Notes: generated by a model from the letters alone, not told the origin. A DNA stretch of 64,000 bases from Bog-473 sp036268485 (GCA_036268485.1 DATAUC010000109.1:124001-188000); one strand, 5' to 3'. Positions 16,136 to 23,667 are shown, numbered from the stretch's first letter. Numbers and translations are program-made.

Positions 16136-17386
16136 ATGCAGAAGTTGAGCGCCTACCGGATTCGATTGGCCATGGCCGCAATGGCGGTGGTGACCATGTC
16201 CGGACTCGTCACCCTTTCGAGCAATGCCGGCGCCGCTTCTTCAGGCTCCCCCATCACGCTGGCCCTCATTACGTCGCTCACCGGGGAGGGCGGTTCCGAG
16301 TTCAGCTCCGCTCCGGCCGGGTTCAATGCCCGCATCGCGCTGCAGAACGCCGAAGGCGGGGTCAACGGGCACAAGCTCAAGGGCCTCGTACTCGACGACC
16401 AAACCAGCCCGTCAGCAATTTCCACCGCGGTGCAGGACGCCGTGGCCAAGGGTGCGTTCGGCATTGTGTCGGCCAGCCCTCTCTTCTTCCTGGCCGCCAA
16501 GTACCCCCAGCAGCAGGGCGTGCCGGTGACGGGTGGTTTCTTCGACGGCCCTGAATGGGGTCAGCAGCCCTACACCAACATGTTTGCCGCTGACGTCGGC
16601 AGCGTGAATCCGACCTACCCGGTGAACACGGCCATCGGCGGCTTCATGAAGGCGCACGGCGGCACGGTCGTTTGCTCATACGGCTACAGCATCTCCCCTT
16701 CCTCGTCCCGCTCGGCCGTCGGCACGTACGACTCCTTTATGCACGCCGGCGGCAAAGGGGGCATCCTCGACACATCCATCCCATTCGGCTCAGTGGCGAT
16801 GACCACGGTGGCCCTGGCTGCCAAGCAGAAGGGCTGCAACGCGTTCTATGCCGGGCTGGACGACAACTCCAACTTCGCGCTGGCCACCGCGTTGAAGCAG
16901 GCCGGGGTCACGGCCAAGGTGGTCGTCTTCCCGACCGGCTACGAGCCAAGCCTGATCGACTCCGCCGCCTGGAGAGACGTGCAGGGCGGCTACTTCGACA
17001 CCACCTTCCGTCCCTTCCAGCTCCCCAATGCGGCCACCCGTCAGATGCAGTCAGCCCTCGAGAAGTACGAGCACTTCAGCGCCAAGGACTTCCCCACGTT
17101 CAGCCAGTACGAGTCCTGGCTCGGAGCTGACCTCATGATCAAGGGCCTGGAGCTGGCCGGAAAGAATCCGACGCGGCCCGGCGTCATCACAGCCCTCCGT
17201 CATCTCAAGGGCTACAACGGCAACGGCCTGTTGCCGGTCAGCATCAACTACCGCACCATCTTCGGACACGACGCCGCGAAGGCGTGTGGCTGGTACATGA
17301 AGGCCGACAAGAAGGGGTTTGTGGCCTCGTCGACTACGCCGGTCTGCGGCACTGACCTACCCGGGACGACGACGGTCCAATCCTGA
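16136..17386 (+). CDS. Periplasmic-binding-protein type 1 (branched-chain amino acid ABC-type), secreted
   Basis: A 416-residue solute-binding protein of the LivJ/ANF-receptor type. The N-terminus has basic residues, a hydrophobic stretch and a likely signal-peptidase I site near SNAGAASS; there is no lipobox cysteine. The ligand-domain start ITLALITSLTGEG and NAEGGVNGHKLKGLVLDD are typical of the family. An AAGGAGG site precedes the ATG. No permease or ATPase gene adjoins it, so it is an orphan binding protein that may serve the transporter encoded at 26193-29780 or act as a receptor. Ligand unknown; hydrophobic acids are plausible from context. Confidence 0.85.
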   Translation: MQKLSAYRIRLAMAAMAVVTMSGLVTLSSNAGAASSGSPITLALITSLTGEGGSEFSSAPAGFNARIALQNAEGGVNGHKLKGLVLDDQTSPSAISTAVQDAVAKGAFGIVSASPLFFLAAKYPQQQGVPVTGGFFDGPEWGQQPYTNMFAADVGSVNPTYPVNTAIGGFMKAHGGTVVCSYGYSISPSSSRSAVGTYDSFMHAGGKGGILDTSIPFGSVAMTTVALAAKQKGCNAFYAGLDDNSNFALATALKQAGVTAKVVVFPTGYEPSLIDSAAWRDVQGGYFDTTFRPFQLPNAATRQMQSALEKYEHFSAKDFPTFSQYESWLGADLMIKGLELAGKNPTRPGVITALRHLKGYNGNGLLPVSINYRTIFGHDAAKACGWYMKADKKGFVASSTTPVCGTDLPGTTTVQS

Positions 17387-17398
17387 GGGACTCCCGGA

Positions 17399-17590
17399 TC
17401 AGTCCTCTATCGAAATGGCGTTCTTGGGACAGGAGCGCATGGCGTGGACGACTTTCTCGCGCAGCTCCTCGGGAGGATTCTCGTTGAGCACATAGAGGAA
17501 GTCGTCCTCGCGCACTTCGAAGACTTCCGGCGCGGCGGCCATGCAGAGCGCGTTGCTCTCGCAGAGCTCAAAGTCGACCACTACTCGCAT
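17399..17590 (-). CDS. Small ferredoxin, 3Fe-4S type
   Basis: A 63-residue ferredoxin with the cluster-ligand pattern Cys10-x5-Cys16 and Cys53-Pro. The position that would hold a third cysteine between the first two is asparagine (CESNALC), which favours a 3Fe-4S cluster. Such proteins are electron donors to bacterial P450s. It is the last gene of the P450-SDR-TetR-ferredoxin operon, 32 bases after the TetR, and most likely feeds the P450 at 18995-20281. A reductase is not encoded in this operon. The KshB-like protein at 41637 has its own cluster and is not an obvious partner. Confidence 0.9.
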   Translation of the reverse strand: MRVVVDFELCESNALCMAAAPEVFEVREDDFLYVLNENPPEELREKVVHAMRSCPKNAISIED

Positions 17591-17622
17591 GATGCGTGTT
17601 CCTTCCTAGGTGACAATTCGAT

Positions 17623-18255
17623 TCAAAGTGATGCTACGTCGCCGACTGCCGCCTGCCGTGGCCCTTCCAGCCGCTCCAGAAATTGCTCGACGAAGGCAAC
17701 TGTTTCAGCATGCCCACCGGACATACCGAGCGTCTCCCCTTCGATCACCAGCATCCGGGTCAGGCTCGTCATCAACACCGTCACGACCATTGGGGGGAAT
17801 ACCGCTTCATCCAACTGATGTCGAGCAAAGGCAGCCCGCAAGAGGGCGAGTTGCTCAGCCCGGTAGCGCTCGGCGAAGACCGAGATCTCTGAGCGGATGG
17901 CCTTCCGATGGTTGGCCAGCGCCACGAACTCCATCGTCAGGGCGGTACCACGCGGGTCCCGGTTGAGTTCCCACAACGCCCAGAGCGGTTGCTCCGATGA
18001 CATGGCCCGAGCCTGCCGGGAGAAACCCTGGGCCGCTCGATCTCGGAAGAGCGCCAGGAAAAGGTCGTCCATCGTCCGGAAGTAGTAGTGGACGAGTTGC
18101 GGCTTCAGTCCCGCCCGGGCCGCCACCTGCCGTGACGTCACGGCCGGATACCCGTCCTCGAGCATCAGCTTTTCGGCCGCGTCGAGCAGGACGGCACGCG
18201 TTTTGGACGTCTCGGTACCGAGACGTCGGGGCGAGGGTGACGTCTTGACGATCAG
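17623..18255 (-). CDS. TetR-family regulator with non-standard start
   Basis: About 210 residues. The helix-turn-helix is TSRQVAARAGLKPQLVHYYF near residues 40-60, followed by a helical ligand domain. The start is uncertain. No ATG, GTG or TTG occurs between the helix-turn-helix and the end of the SDR gene. A CTG at 18255 overlaps the SDR stop (CTGA) and has GGAGGG eight bases upstream, while the next conventional start is a TTG at 18330, deep inside the SDR gene. I favour CTG 18255 with translational coupling. It probably controls the P450 operon it belongs to, through the palindromes at 20314-20353. Confidence 0.8.
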   Translation of the reverse strand: MIVKTSPSPRRLGTETSKTRAVLLDAAEKLMLEDGYPAVTSRQVAARAGLKPQLVHYYFRTMDDLFLALFRDRAAQGFSRQARAMSSEQPLWALWELNRDPRGTALTMEFVALANHRKAIRSEISVFAERYRAEQLALLRAAFARHQLDEAVFPPMVVTVLMTSLTRMLVIEGETLGMSGGHAETVAFVEQFLERLEGPRQAAVGDVASL

Positions 18256-18998
18256 ATGTACATCCCTCCGTTGACGCCGATGATCTGGCCCGTGACGTAG
18301 CCGCCCGCTTCTGAGCACAGGTAGGAACAAGCGCCGGCAATGTCCTGGGGGGTACCAGCTCGACCGAGGGGCACCATGGAACCCAGGACGTCGATACTGG
18401 GCACGTTGTTCGCTGCGAAGGCTTTTCGGGCCATCGGCGTGTCAACAATGGTCGGCGGGATGGTGTTGGCCGTGATGCCATGGCCCGCCAGTTCGCGAGC
18501 CAAGGCCTTGGTAAGTCCGATCACCCCCCCCTTGGACGCCACGTAGTGGGTCATGTTGGGTGCGCCCGACTGCGCGCTGGAGGAAGAGATGGTGACGATG
18601 CGTCCCCACTTGGCTTCCACCATATCGGCCACCGCCAGCTGCACGCAGGTGAAGGTCCCCGTCAGGTTCACGGCGATGATGCGGTCCCACTTCTCGGGCG
18701 TCACTTCCAGAATCGGATCAAACGATTCGATGCCGGCACTGGTCACCACAATATGGATGGGACCCAGATCCTGGCGGATGGCCGCGTAGGCCGTCTCGAT
18801 CGCGGCGCGATCGGCCACGTCCACTGTGTAACCGGCCACCTGATGGCCCTGCCCGGTCAGTTCTGCAGCGGCTGACTGCACGGTGTCACCGTCAGCATCT
18901 AGCAGCGCCACCTTGTGGCCATCGGTCGCCAACTGGCGCGCGATGCCGAGCCCGATACCGGATGCCGCACCAGTCACCACTGCAACGCGGGCGCTCAT
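18252..18998 (-). CDS. SDR, FabG-like 3-oxoacyl reductase / alcohol dehydrogenase
   Basis: A 248-residue classical SDR: TGAASGIG cofactor motif, NAG-type motif as TSAGIESFDP, catalytic Ser in ISSSSAQSG and YVASK (YxxxK) near residue 155, and C-terminal GQIIGVNGGMYI. I start at ATG 18998, overlapping the P450 stop by four bases (ATGA); the open frame to 19058 lies inside the P450 gene. It is strikingly like the SDR at 34663-35406, sharing the unusual SSSSAQSG run and VNGG C-terminus. It probably oxidises the alcohol produced by the P450 upstream in the same operon. Confidence 0.92.
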   Translation of the reverse strand: MSARVAVVTGAASGIGLGIARQLATDGHKVALLDADGDTVQSAAAELTGQGHQVAGYTVDVADRAAIETAYAAIRQDLGPIHIVVTSAGIESFDPILEVTPEKWDRIIAVNLTGTFTCVQLAVADMVEAKWGRIVTISSSSAQSGAPNMTHYVASKGGVIGLTKALARELAGHGITANTIPPTIVDTPMARKAFAANNVPSIDVLGSMVPLGRAGTPQDIAGACSYLCSEAGGYVTGQIIGVNGGMYI

Positions 18999-20281
18999 CG
19001 GGCTGACTCGGCTGGAGTGAATTCGATGTGCAGATCGCGCAGGCCCCGGAGCACCCACGTCGGTTCATACGTGAACCGACGGTCGTCCGGTGGTCCGTGA
19101 TGCTCATCGGACAAGCGGATATTCCGCATGCGCTCCAGAAGCTTGGCGATGCTTACGCGGCCCTCCACGCGGGCCAGGGGTCCACCCGGACACGAGTGGG
19201 GCCCGCGCCCAAAGGCAATATGCACCTTGGCATTGGGTCGGTCGATACGGAACTCTGCCGGATTCTCGAACTGGCGAGGGTCGCGATTGGCGGCACCGTT
19301 GAGCAGCACCACCGGCGTCCCGGCTGCGATGCCCACACCGGCCACGGTGGTGTCATGGCGGGCCAGCCGGAAGTCCGACTTCACCGGGCTTTCGATCCGG
19401 AGTGCTTCCTCAATGAAGCCGGGTATGCGGTCGTTGTGCTCCCGCAGCTCATCTTGAAGTTCGGGGTATTCCGACAGGTACTTCAAGCCCACGGCCAAGA
19501 GCCGAGCCGTCGTTTCCTGACCGGCCGCGAACAAGAAGGTCGCCGTCCGCACCACATTGACCACCTCGGGAACCGAACCGTCCGGGTAGGTCCCAAGGGC
19601 CAGATTGGTCAGCACGTCCTCTTGTGGCTCGCGACGCCGGTCCTCGATGTAGGCGCTGAACTCCTCGTCGAGCCAGTTGAGCGCGTTGAGTTCCTCGCCG
19701 TGAGGGGATCCCTCTCCCACTTGTCCGGGTCCCTTGGTCATACCGAAGCCCCGTTTGAATCGCTGATGATCCTCCTCGGGCACGCCGAGCACATCGGCCA
19801 CGGCCAGCATGGCAAAGGGCTGGGCGTAGGCACTGATGAACTCGCAGTGCCCATCGGCGATGAACTCGTCAATCTGCTGGTCGGCGGCGCCCCACATGAA
19901 CGCCTCGTTCTCCTTGAGTCGCTTGGGCGTCAGCAGTCGCATGATCAGAGAACGCTCCTGGGTATGCATGGGTGGGTCCATGGTCACCATGTGCTCGTTC
20001 ATCGGCAGTTGATCGCGATACGTATCGATGATGTGACCCACATCGCTGCCCTCGAGAGGCACCGGGAAGGTGGCAAATGGTCCAACGACCGAGTTGCACG
20101 ACGAGAAGGCCTCGGTGTTGACGTAGACCTCGGTGGCCTCTTCGAAGCCGGATATAGCTACGACGCCGTGATGCCCGGTAGGCAACACGGGACACTTGGA
20201 CCGGATGTGATCGAAATACGGATAGGGATCCTCGACGAGCGACTCATCCATCAGGAAATCAACTGTGTCGAAATCCGTCAT
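18995..20281 (-). CDS. Cytochrome P450
   Basis: A 428-residue P450. The I-helix AAGQETTA, the ExxR in EEALRIE and the haem loop FGRGPHSCPG (about residue 365) are all intact. MDPPMHTQERSLIMRLLTPKRL-like helix C sequence is also typical. Start ATG 20281 has AAGGGGGCGG upstream; a longer frame starting at 20332 begins inside a palindrome and has no ribosome site. It heads an operon with an SDR, a TetR and a 3Fe-4S ferredoxin, so it has its own electron donor and a likely next enzyme. It belongs to a different subfamily from the P450s at 527 and 54467. Substrate unknown. Confidence 0.94.
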   Translation of the reverse strand: MTDFDTVDFLMDESLVEDPYPYFDHIRSKCPVLPTGHHGVVAISGFEEATEVYVNTEAFSSCNSVVGPFATFPVPLEGSDVGHIIDTYRDQLPMNEHMVTMDPPMHTQERSLIMRLLTPKRLKENEAFMWGAADQQIDEFIADGHCEFISAYAQPFAMLAVADVLGVPEEDHQRFKRGFGMTKGPGQVGEGSPHGEELNALNWLDEEFSAYIEDRRREPQEDVLTNLALGTYPDGSVPEVVNVVRTATFLFAAGQETTARLLAVGLKYLSEYPELQDELREHNDRIPGFIEEALRIESPVKSDFRLARHDTTVAGVGIAAGTPVVLLNGAANRDPRQFENPAEFRIDRPNAKVHIAFGRGPHSCPGGPLARVEGRVSIAKLLERMRNIRLSDEHHGPPDDRRFTYEPTWVLRGLRDLHIEFTPAESAR

Positions 20282-20313
20282 TGGATTCCGCCCCCTTCTC
20301 ACGCCGGTCGGCG

Positions 20314-20353
20314 CTGAGCAGCTGCTCAGCATTTGCTGAGCTGTTACTTAGCA
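20314..20353 (-). promoter_or_regulatory. Tandem overlapping palindromes upstream of the P450 operon
   Basis: Three inverted repeats overlap: CTGAGCAGCTGCTCAG (20314-20329, perfect), GCTCAGCA-TT-TGCTGAGC (20324-20341, perfect arms), and TGCTGAG-N6-CTTAGCA (20334-20353, one mismatch). All are built from the half-site TGCTGAG/CTCAGCA. They lie 33-72 bases upstream of the P450 start. This spacing and repetition suggest a multi-site operator, most likely for the TetR at 17623 or the one at 20383. A hairpin role at the end of the upstream TetR gene is less likely because no T-run follows. Confidence 0.6.
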
Positions 20354-20382
20354 TTCGATGCAGGCCAGCGCCAGCGAAACAG

Positions 20383-20979
20383 TCAGTCGGTCAAGTCGAA
20401 GAAGCGCTTGGTCACGTTGAGGAGTTCGGCTCGGAGGGTATCGTCGTCCAATTCGGTCACCAGCGGATGGACGATGGCTCCTCCGATGGCAGACGACACG
20501 ATGGCCGTCCGGACCCGACTCCCGGGGTCAGCGCCCTCGTCCAGAAGCAAGGCATACAACCTGGCCATCAAGGTGACGAACGGTTCGTGGGAACCAAGGA
20601 GCCGGATCATGACCGGATCCCCCTGGAGCGCATTGACCCAACGGCGACGGACGACCGCCATGTCAATGACCTTGGCCAGCAGCAGCGCCCGGGCGGCCGG
20701 GCGCGACGGTTCAGCCTCGGCCAGATTGACTGCTTCCTCCAAGCTGGACAATTCCACTTCGGCCACCGCCAGAACCAGGGCATTCTTGGTCTTGAACTGA
20801 TGGTAAACGGCGGCCTTGGTCACCCCGATCGCGTCGGCCACCATCTGGAATGACGTGGCGCTGACCCCGAATTCCCCAAACAAGTCGAGCGCGGCTGCCA
20901 CGCTGCGCAGCTGTGCCGCCGAAAGCCGAGCCCGTCTGGCGGTGATGGACCACGAGGCATCTGTCGACTCGATCACCAT
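20383..20979 (-). CDS. TetR-family regulator
   Basis: A 198-residue repressor with the helix-turn-helix in FQMVADAIGVTKAAVYHQF near residues 45-63. ATG 20979 is chosen over an open extension to 21033, because that extension would run through the palindromic operator at 21014-21029. The gene is divergent from the membrane module at 21242. Two copies of CTAGACGATCGTCTAG-type palindrome lie in between, one near each gene, so it most likely represses itself and the module in response to a small hydrophobic ligand. The P450 operon starts about 100 bases downstream on the same strand. Confidence 0.9.
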   Translation of the reverse strand: MVIESTDASWSITARRARLSAAQLRSVAAALDLFGEFGVSATSFQMVADAIGVTKAAVYHQFKTKNALVLAVAEVELSSLEEAVNLAEAEPSRPAARALLLAKVIDMAVVRRRWVNALQGDPVMIRLLGSHEPFVTLMARLYALLLDEGADPGSRVRTAIVSSAIGGAIVHPLVTELDDDTLRAELLNVTKRFFDLTD

Positions 20980-21013
20980 TTTCACAGGGTAGACCACCCC
21001 CCACGTGTTGGAT

Positions 21014-21029
21014 CTAGACGATCGTCTAG
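21014..21029 (+). promoter_or_regulatory. Operator O1: perfect palindrome CTAGACGATCGTCTAG
   Basis: A perfect 16-base palindrome 35 bases upstream of the TetR start at 20979. A nearly identical copy lies at 21178-21193 before the divergent membrane genes. The repetition on both sides of a TetR-controlled divergent region makes this a strong TetR operator candidate. Confidence 0.75.
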
Positions 21030-21177
21030 TCACACCATCGAGCCCTGCACCATTCTAAAGTTGCAGGTCAAGTCGCAAATCCTGAGCGTTGCCACCCGCT
21101 GCCTCTGGCGCTCGGCCGTGGAATTCGACGCGCCAGCCTTGTTCGCCTCACAAGCTTTGGGTTACCGTCCCCCCTGG

Positions 21178-21193
21178 CTAGACGATCGGCTAG
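21178..21193 (+). promoter_or_regulatory. Operator O2: CTAGACGATCGGCTAG
   Basis: Identical to O1 at 15 of 16 positions (T to G at position 12), located 48 bases upstream of the first membrane gene's start at 21242. Its position fits repression of the membrane module. The imperfect arm may make it the weaker site. Confidence 0.72.
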
Positions 21194-21241
21194 TCCTGGG
21201 GTTGGCACGACGCTCCCGGGCACTGGGGTTTGAGGGGGGCT

Positions 21242-21994
21242 ATGTCCGTGCAGGCAGAGGTCGACCAACCACTGATTGGTCAGCACAACAACGACATCAC
21301 GGCGCAGACCGTGAGTCTGTGGATCACGCCGGTGAGTGGGCTGATATTTCTGGCCGCCTTCTTGATCTTCCCCGGCTTTCGACCGCCCATGTCTCCCTCC
21401 ATGCCAGCGGATCAGGTGGCGGCCTTCTTTCGGGACCACACCACCTCGATTCGTCTCAGCATGATCATTTTCGACATCTGCGGCGTCATGCTGGTGCCCT
21501 TTTTCATGCTGATTGTGGTGCAGATGAAACGCATGGCGACCCCGAGCCACGTGTTCGCCTACAGCTACCTCAGCGGGGTGGCGACCGGTGCCACGTTGTT
21601 TGCCATTGCCGATCTGTTCTGGCTGATTGCGGCGTTTCGGCCCGAGCGGAGCCCGAACCTGGTGGTGTTGCTGAACGACATGGCGTGGATCGTGTTCACC
21701 GCCCCGGTCGGGATGTTGATCGCCCAGAACATCTGCCTCGCGTTGGCTATCTATATGGATGCCCGTCCCATGCCGATCTTTCCGAAGTGGGTAGGTCACT
21801 TCAATCTCGTCTGTGCCGCCGTCATGACTCCGGCCGCGTGCGCCGCGGTCTTCCGCACCGGGCCACTGGCCTGGAACGGATTCGTGTCCTTCTGGCTGAA
21901 GATCTCCATGTTCAGCCTCTTCGTCATCGTGATGTTCTTCATGTTGCGCATCGCCATCAAGCGTCAGGCCTTTGAGGAGAAGGGCGTCGCGTGA
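21242..21994 (+). CDS. Multi-pass membrane protein, unknown family (paralogue A)
   Basis: A 250-residue integral membrane protein with about six to seven hydrophobic spans and no recognised domain. ATG 21242 has GAGGGGGGC just upstream. It shares blocks with the next gene's product: VQMKRM after the second span, FRPERSPNL, LLNDMAW, IFPKW and GPLAWNGFVSFW near the last span. The two are therefore tandem paralogues. It is the first gene of a four-gene overlapping operon whose last two members resemble cytochrome oxidase subunits III and IV (NorE/NorF-like). A role as a subunit of a membrane redox or electron-transfer complex is inference only. Confidence 0.8.
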   Translation: MSVQAEVDQPLIGQHNNDITAQTVSLWITPVSGLIFLAAFLIFPGFRPPMSPSMPADQVAAFFRDHTTSIRLSMIIFDICGVMLVPFFMLIVVQMKRMATPSHVFAYSYLSGVATGATLFAIADLFWLIAAFRPERSPNLVVLLNDMAWIVFTAPVGMLIAQNICLALAIYMDARPMPIFPKWVGHFNLVCAAVMTPAACAAVFRTGPLAWNGFVSFWLKISMFSLFVIVMFFMLRIAIKRQAFEEKGVA

Positions 21995-22755
21995 CCGTCA
22001 TTTCCACTCCGGCAACACCCACCAAGGCGGTCGATGCGCAGAAATACCGGCGTCCCGGGAAACTGGATCAGTGGATCTGCTTCTGGAGCGTGCCGATCTT
22101 CTTCACTCTTTTTGGCCTGATCTTTGTGGCCCTTACGAGGGTGATGCCTCCCCCCAGTCCCAACCTGACCACCACGCAGGTTCTGTACTTCTTTCACCAT
22201 CATGCGCTGACCATCAAGATCGGGTTCACCATGTTGATGGTCGTGGTGGGTTTTGCCAGCTGGACCAATGGTCTGGTGGCCACCCACATGAAGCGAATGT
22301 CTGTGGGCTCCGTCTGGGCCTATGGCTACATCGCGGCACTGGCGGTCGGCGCCATACCCGGCTGCATCTTTGCCGCCTTCGCCTTCCTGACCGCAGTGTT
22401 CCGACCCGATCGAAATCCCCATGTGATGGTGCTGCTCTACGACATGGGGCTCTTGATGTTCATCGGTTCGCTGGGGTGCTTCGCCGCGCAGTATCTGATC
22501 TTCGCCCTCGCCATTCTCCTCGACAAGAACAAGATCTTCCCGAAGTGGCTGGCCTATGTGACCATCTGGCAGGTCGTCACCGAAGGTCTGGCCGCCCCGG
22601 TGTTCATCTTCAAGCACGGACCCTTTGCCTGGAACGGGGCCATTAGTTTCTGGCAAGGAACGGCCATATTCGTGTTCTGGCAGGTATGTCTCCTCTACCT
22701 CCTTCATCGGGCCATCAAAGATCAGCCCTTGGGTGAAGCGGTACAGGACATATGA
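21991..22755 (+). CDS. Multi-pass membrane protein, unknown family (paralogue B)
   Basis: A 254-residue membrane protein starting at GTG 21991, overlapping the previous stop (GTGA). It repeats the paralogue A motifs: THMKRM, FRPDRNP, LLYDMG, IFPKW and GPFAWNGAISFW. It also has a short FHHHAL histidine cluster in the first extramembrane segment, where paralogue A has FRDHTT; only one histidine is shared. Conserved His could bind a metal or haem, but no known motif is present. It overlaps the NorE-like gene by four bases (ATGA), so all four proteins are probably made in fixed proportion. Confidence 0.8.
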   Translation: MTVISTPATPTKAVDAQKYRRPGKLDQWICFWSVPIFFTLFGLIFVALTRVMPPPSPNLTTTQVLYFFHHHALTIKIGFTMLMVVVGFASWTNGLVATHMKRMSVGSVWAYGYIAALAVGAIPGCIFAAFAFLTAVFRPDRNPHVMVLLYDMGLLMFIGSLGCFAAQYLIFALAILLDKNKIFPKWLAYVTIWQVVTEGLAAPVFIFKHGPFAWNGAISFWQGTAIFVFWQVCLLYLLHRAIKDQPLGEAVQDI

Positions 22756-23381
22756 CACTGAGCACCGACGCGAGCGCGCTCTCGACTGCCATGCCACCTG
22801 AGAACGCGTCCGTCGAGGACGCACAACGCCCAAAGGACTATCTGCCCGGCGACTTCAACATGTGGGTCTTCGTGCTCGGCGACATGATCATTTTCGCCAT
22901 CTACTTCATCATCTTCATGGTTGAGCGAACCAGGGATCGGACGTTGTTTCTGGCTTCCCAGCAGCACCTCTACCAGACCATCGGACTGATAAACACCCTT
23001 GTGTTGCTGACAAGTTCGTGGTGCATGGCGCGCGCTGTGCGAGCCACCCGCTCGGGCAATTCGGTCCAAGCCCTGAGGTTGGTCATCGGTGCCGCATTCT
23101 GCGGCATTGCGTTCATCGCCATCAAAGTCGTGGAATGGTCCCTTGAGATCCACCATGGCTACACATTGCCCAGGAACGACTTCTTCACCTTCTACTTCAT
23201 GCTCACCGGCGTGCACTTGTTCCATGTCGTCATGGGCCTCGTCATACTGGGCGTGGTTGTGCGGGAACTCCGTAACCCGGACCTCCGTCGAGTCTCAATG
23301 GTCGAGGCTGGGGCAACCTATTGGCACATGGTCGACCTCCTCTGGATCGTGTTGTTCGCTCTGATCTACGTGATGAGGTGA
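22752..23381 (+). CDS. Cytochrome c oxidase subunit III-like protein (NorE-like)
   Basis: A 209-residue five-span protein of the haem-copper-oxidase subunit III family, close to NorE. Signature segments are GDFNMWVFVLGDM at the start of the first span, KVVEWSLEIHHG, TGVHLFHVVMGL, and the C-terminal EAGATYWHMVDLLWIVLF. In known systems this subunit accompanies oxidase or nitric-oxide-reductase catalytic subunits. Here no subunit I or II gene is nearby; the two paralogous membrane proteins take that place. It overlaps the preceding gene by four bases and is followed after four bases by the subunit IV-like gene. Confidence 0.88.
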   Translation: MTLSTDASALSTAMPPENASVEDAQRPKDYLPGDFNMWVFVLGDMIIFAIYFIIFMVERTRDRTLFLASQQHLYQTIGLINTLVLLTSSWCMARAVRATRSGNSVQALRLVIGAAFCGIAFIAIKVVEWSLEIHHGYTLPRNDFFTFYFMLTGVHLFHVVMGLVILGVVVRELRNPDLRRVSMVEAGATYWHMVDLLWIVLFALIYVMR

Positions 23382-23385
23382 GACG

Positions 23386-23667
23386 TTGAGGTCCATGCTC
23401 CGAGACAGGCTGACGTGGGTCTGGGCGGCGCTGTCAGCCATCACGACCCTGTCGTGGTGGCTGGCCCGTACCGCTCATGACAACGGTCACTTCGTGGCCA
23501 GCACCCCGGTCACCATCGGTATCTTGGCCATCGGTTTCGTCAAGGCCCGCTTGATCCTGCAGGCGTTCATGGAAGTCCGAACTTCACCGAAGTGGCTGCG
23601 CCTCTTCTGCGATATGTGGCTCCTAGTCTTCTGGGGAGCGGTGCTGGGGATCTACCTGTACCAGTAG
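23386..23667 (+). CDS. Cytochrome c oxidase subunit IV-like protein (NorF-like)
   Basis: A 93-residue three-span protein of the prokaryotic COX-IV family. The family hallmark FVKARLILQAFMEVRTSP is followed by KWLRLFCDMW. The start is TTG 23386, five bases after GAGGTG; ATG 23395 is an alternative. Subunit IV-like proteins stabilise oxidases and are often encoded next to NorE-like subunits. It ends the four-gene module. The next 238 bases hold only the promoter region of the ABC operon. Confidence 0.85.
   Translation: MRSMLRDRLTWVWAALSAITTLSWWLARTAHDNGHFVASTPVTIGILAIGFVKARLILQAFMEVRTSPKWLRLFCDMWLLVFWGAVLGIYLYQ

Noticed and set aside
17385..17407. Hairpin GGACT-N8-AGTCC between convergent binding-protein and ferredoxin genes
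   Set aside because: Only five pairs and no T-run on either strand; too weak to call a terminator.
18129..18144. Perfect 16-base palindrome GCCGTGACGTCACGGC
   Set aside because: Lies within codons for the TetR helix-turn-helix; no promoter context.
19028..20317. Plus-strand open frame of over 400 codons opposite the P450
   Set aside because: The minus strand encodes a P450 with every hallmark motif; the plus-strand frame has none.
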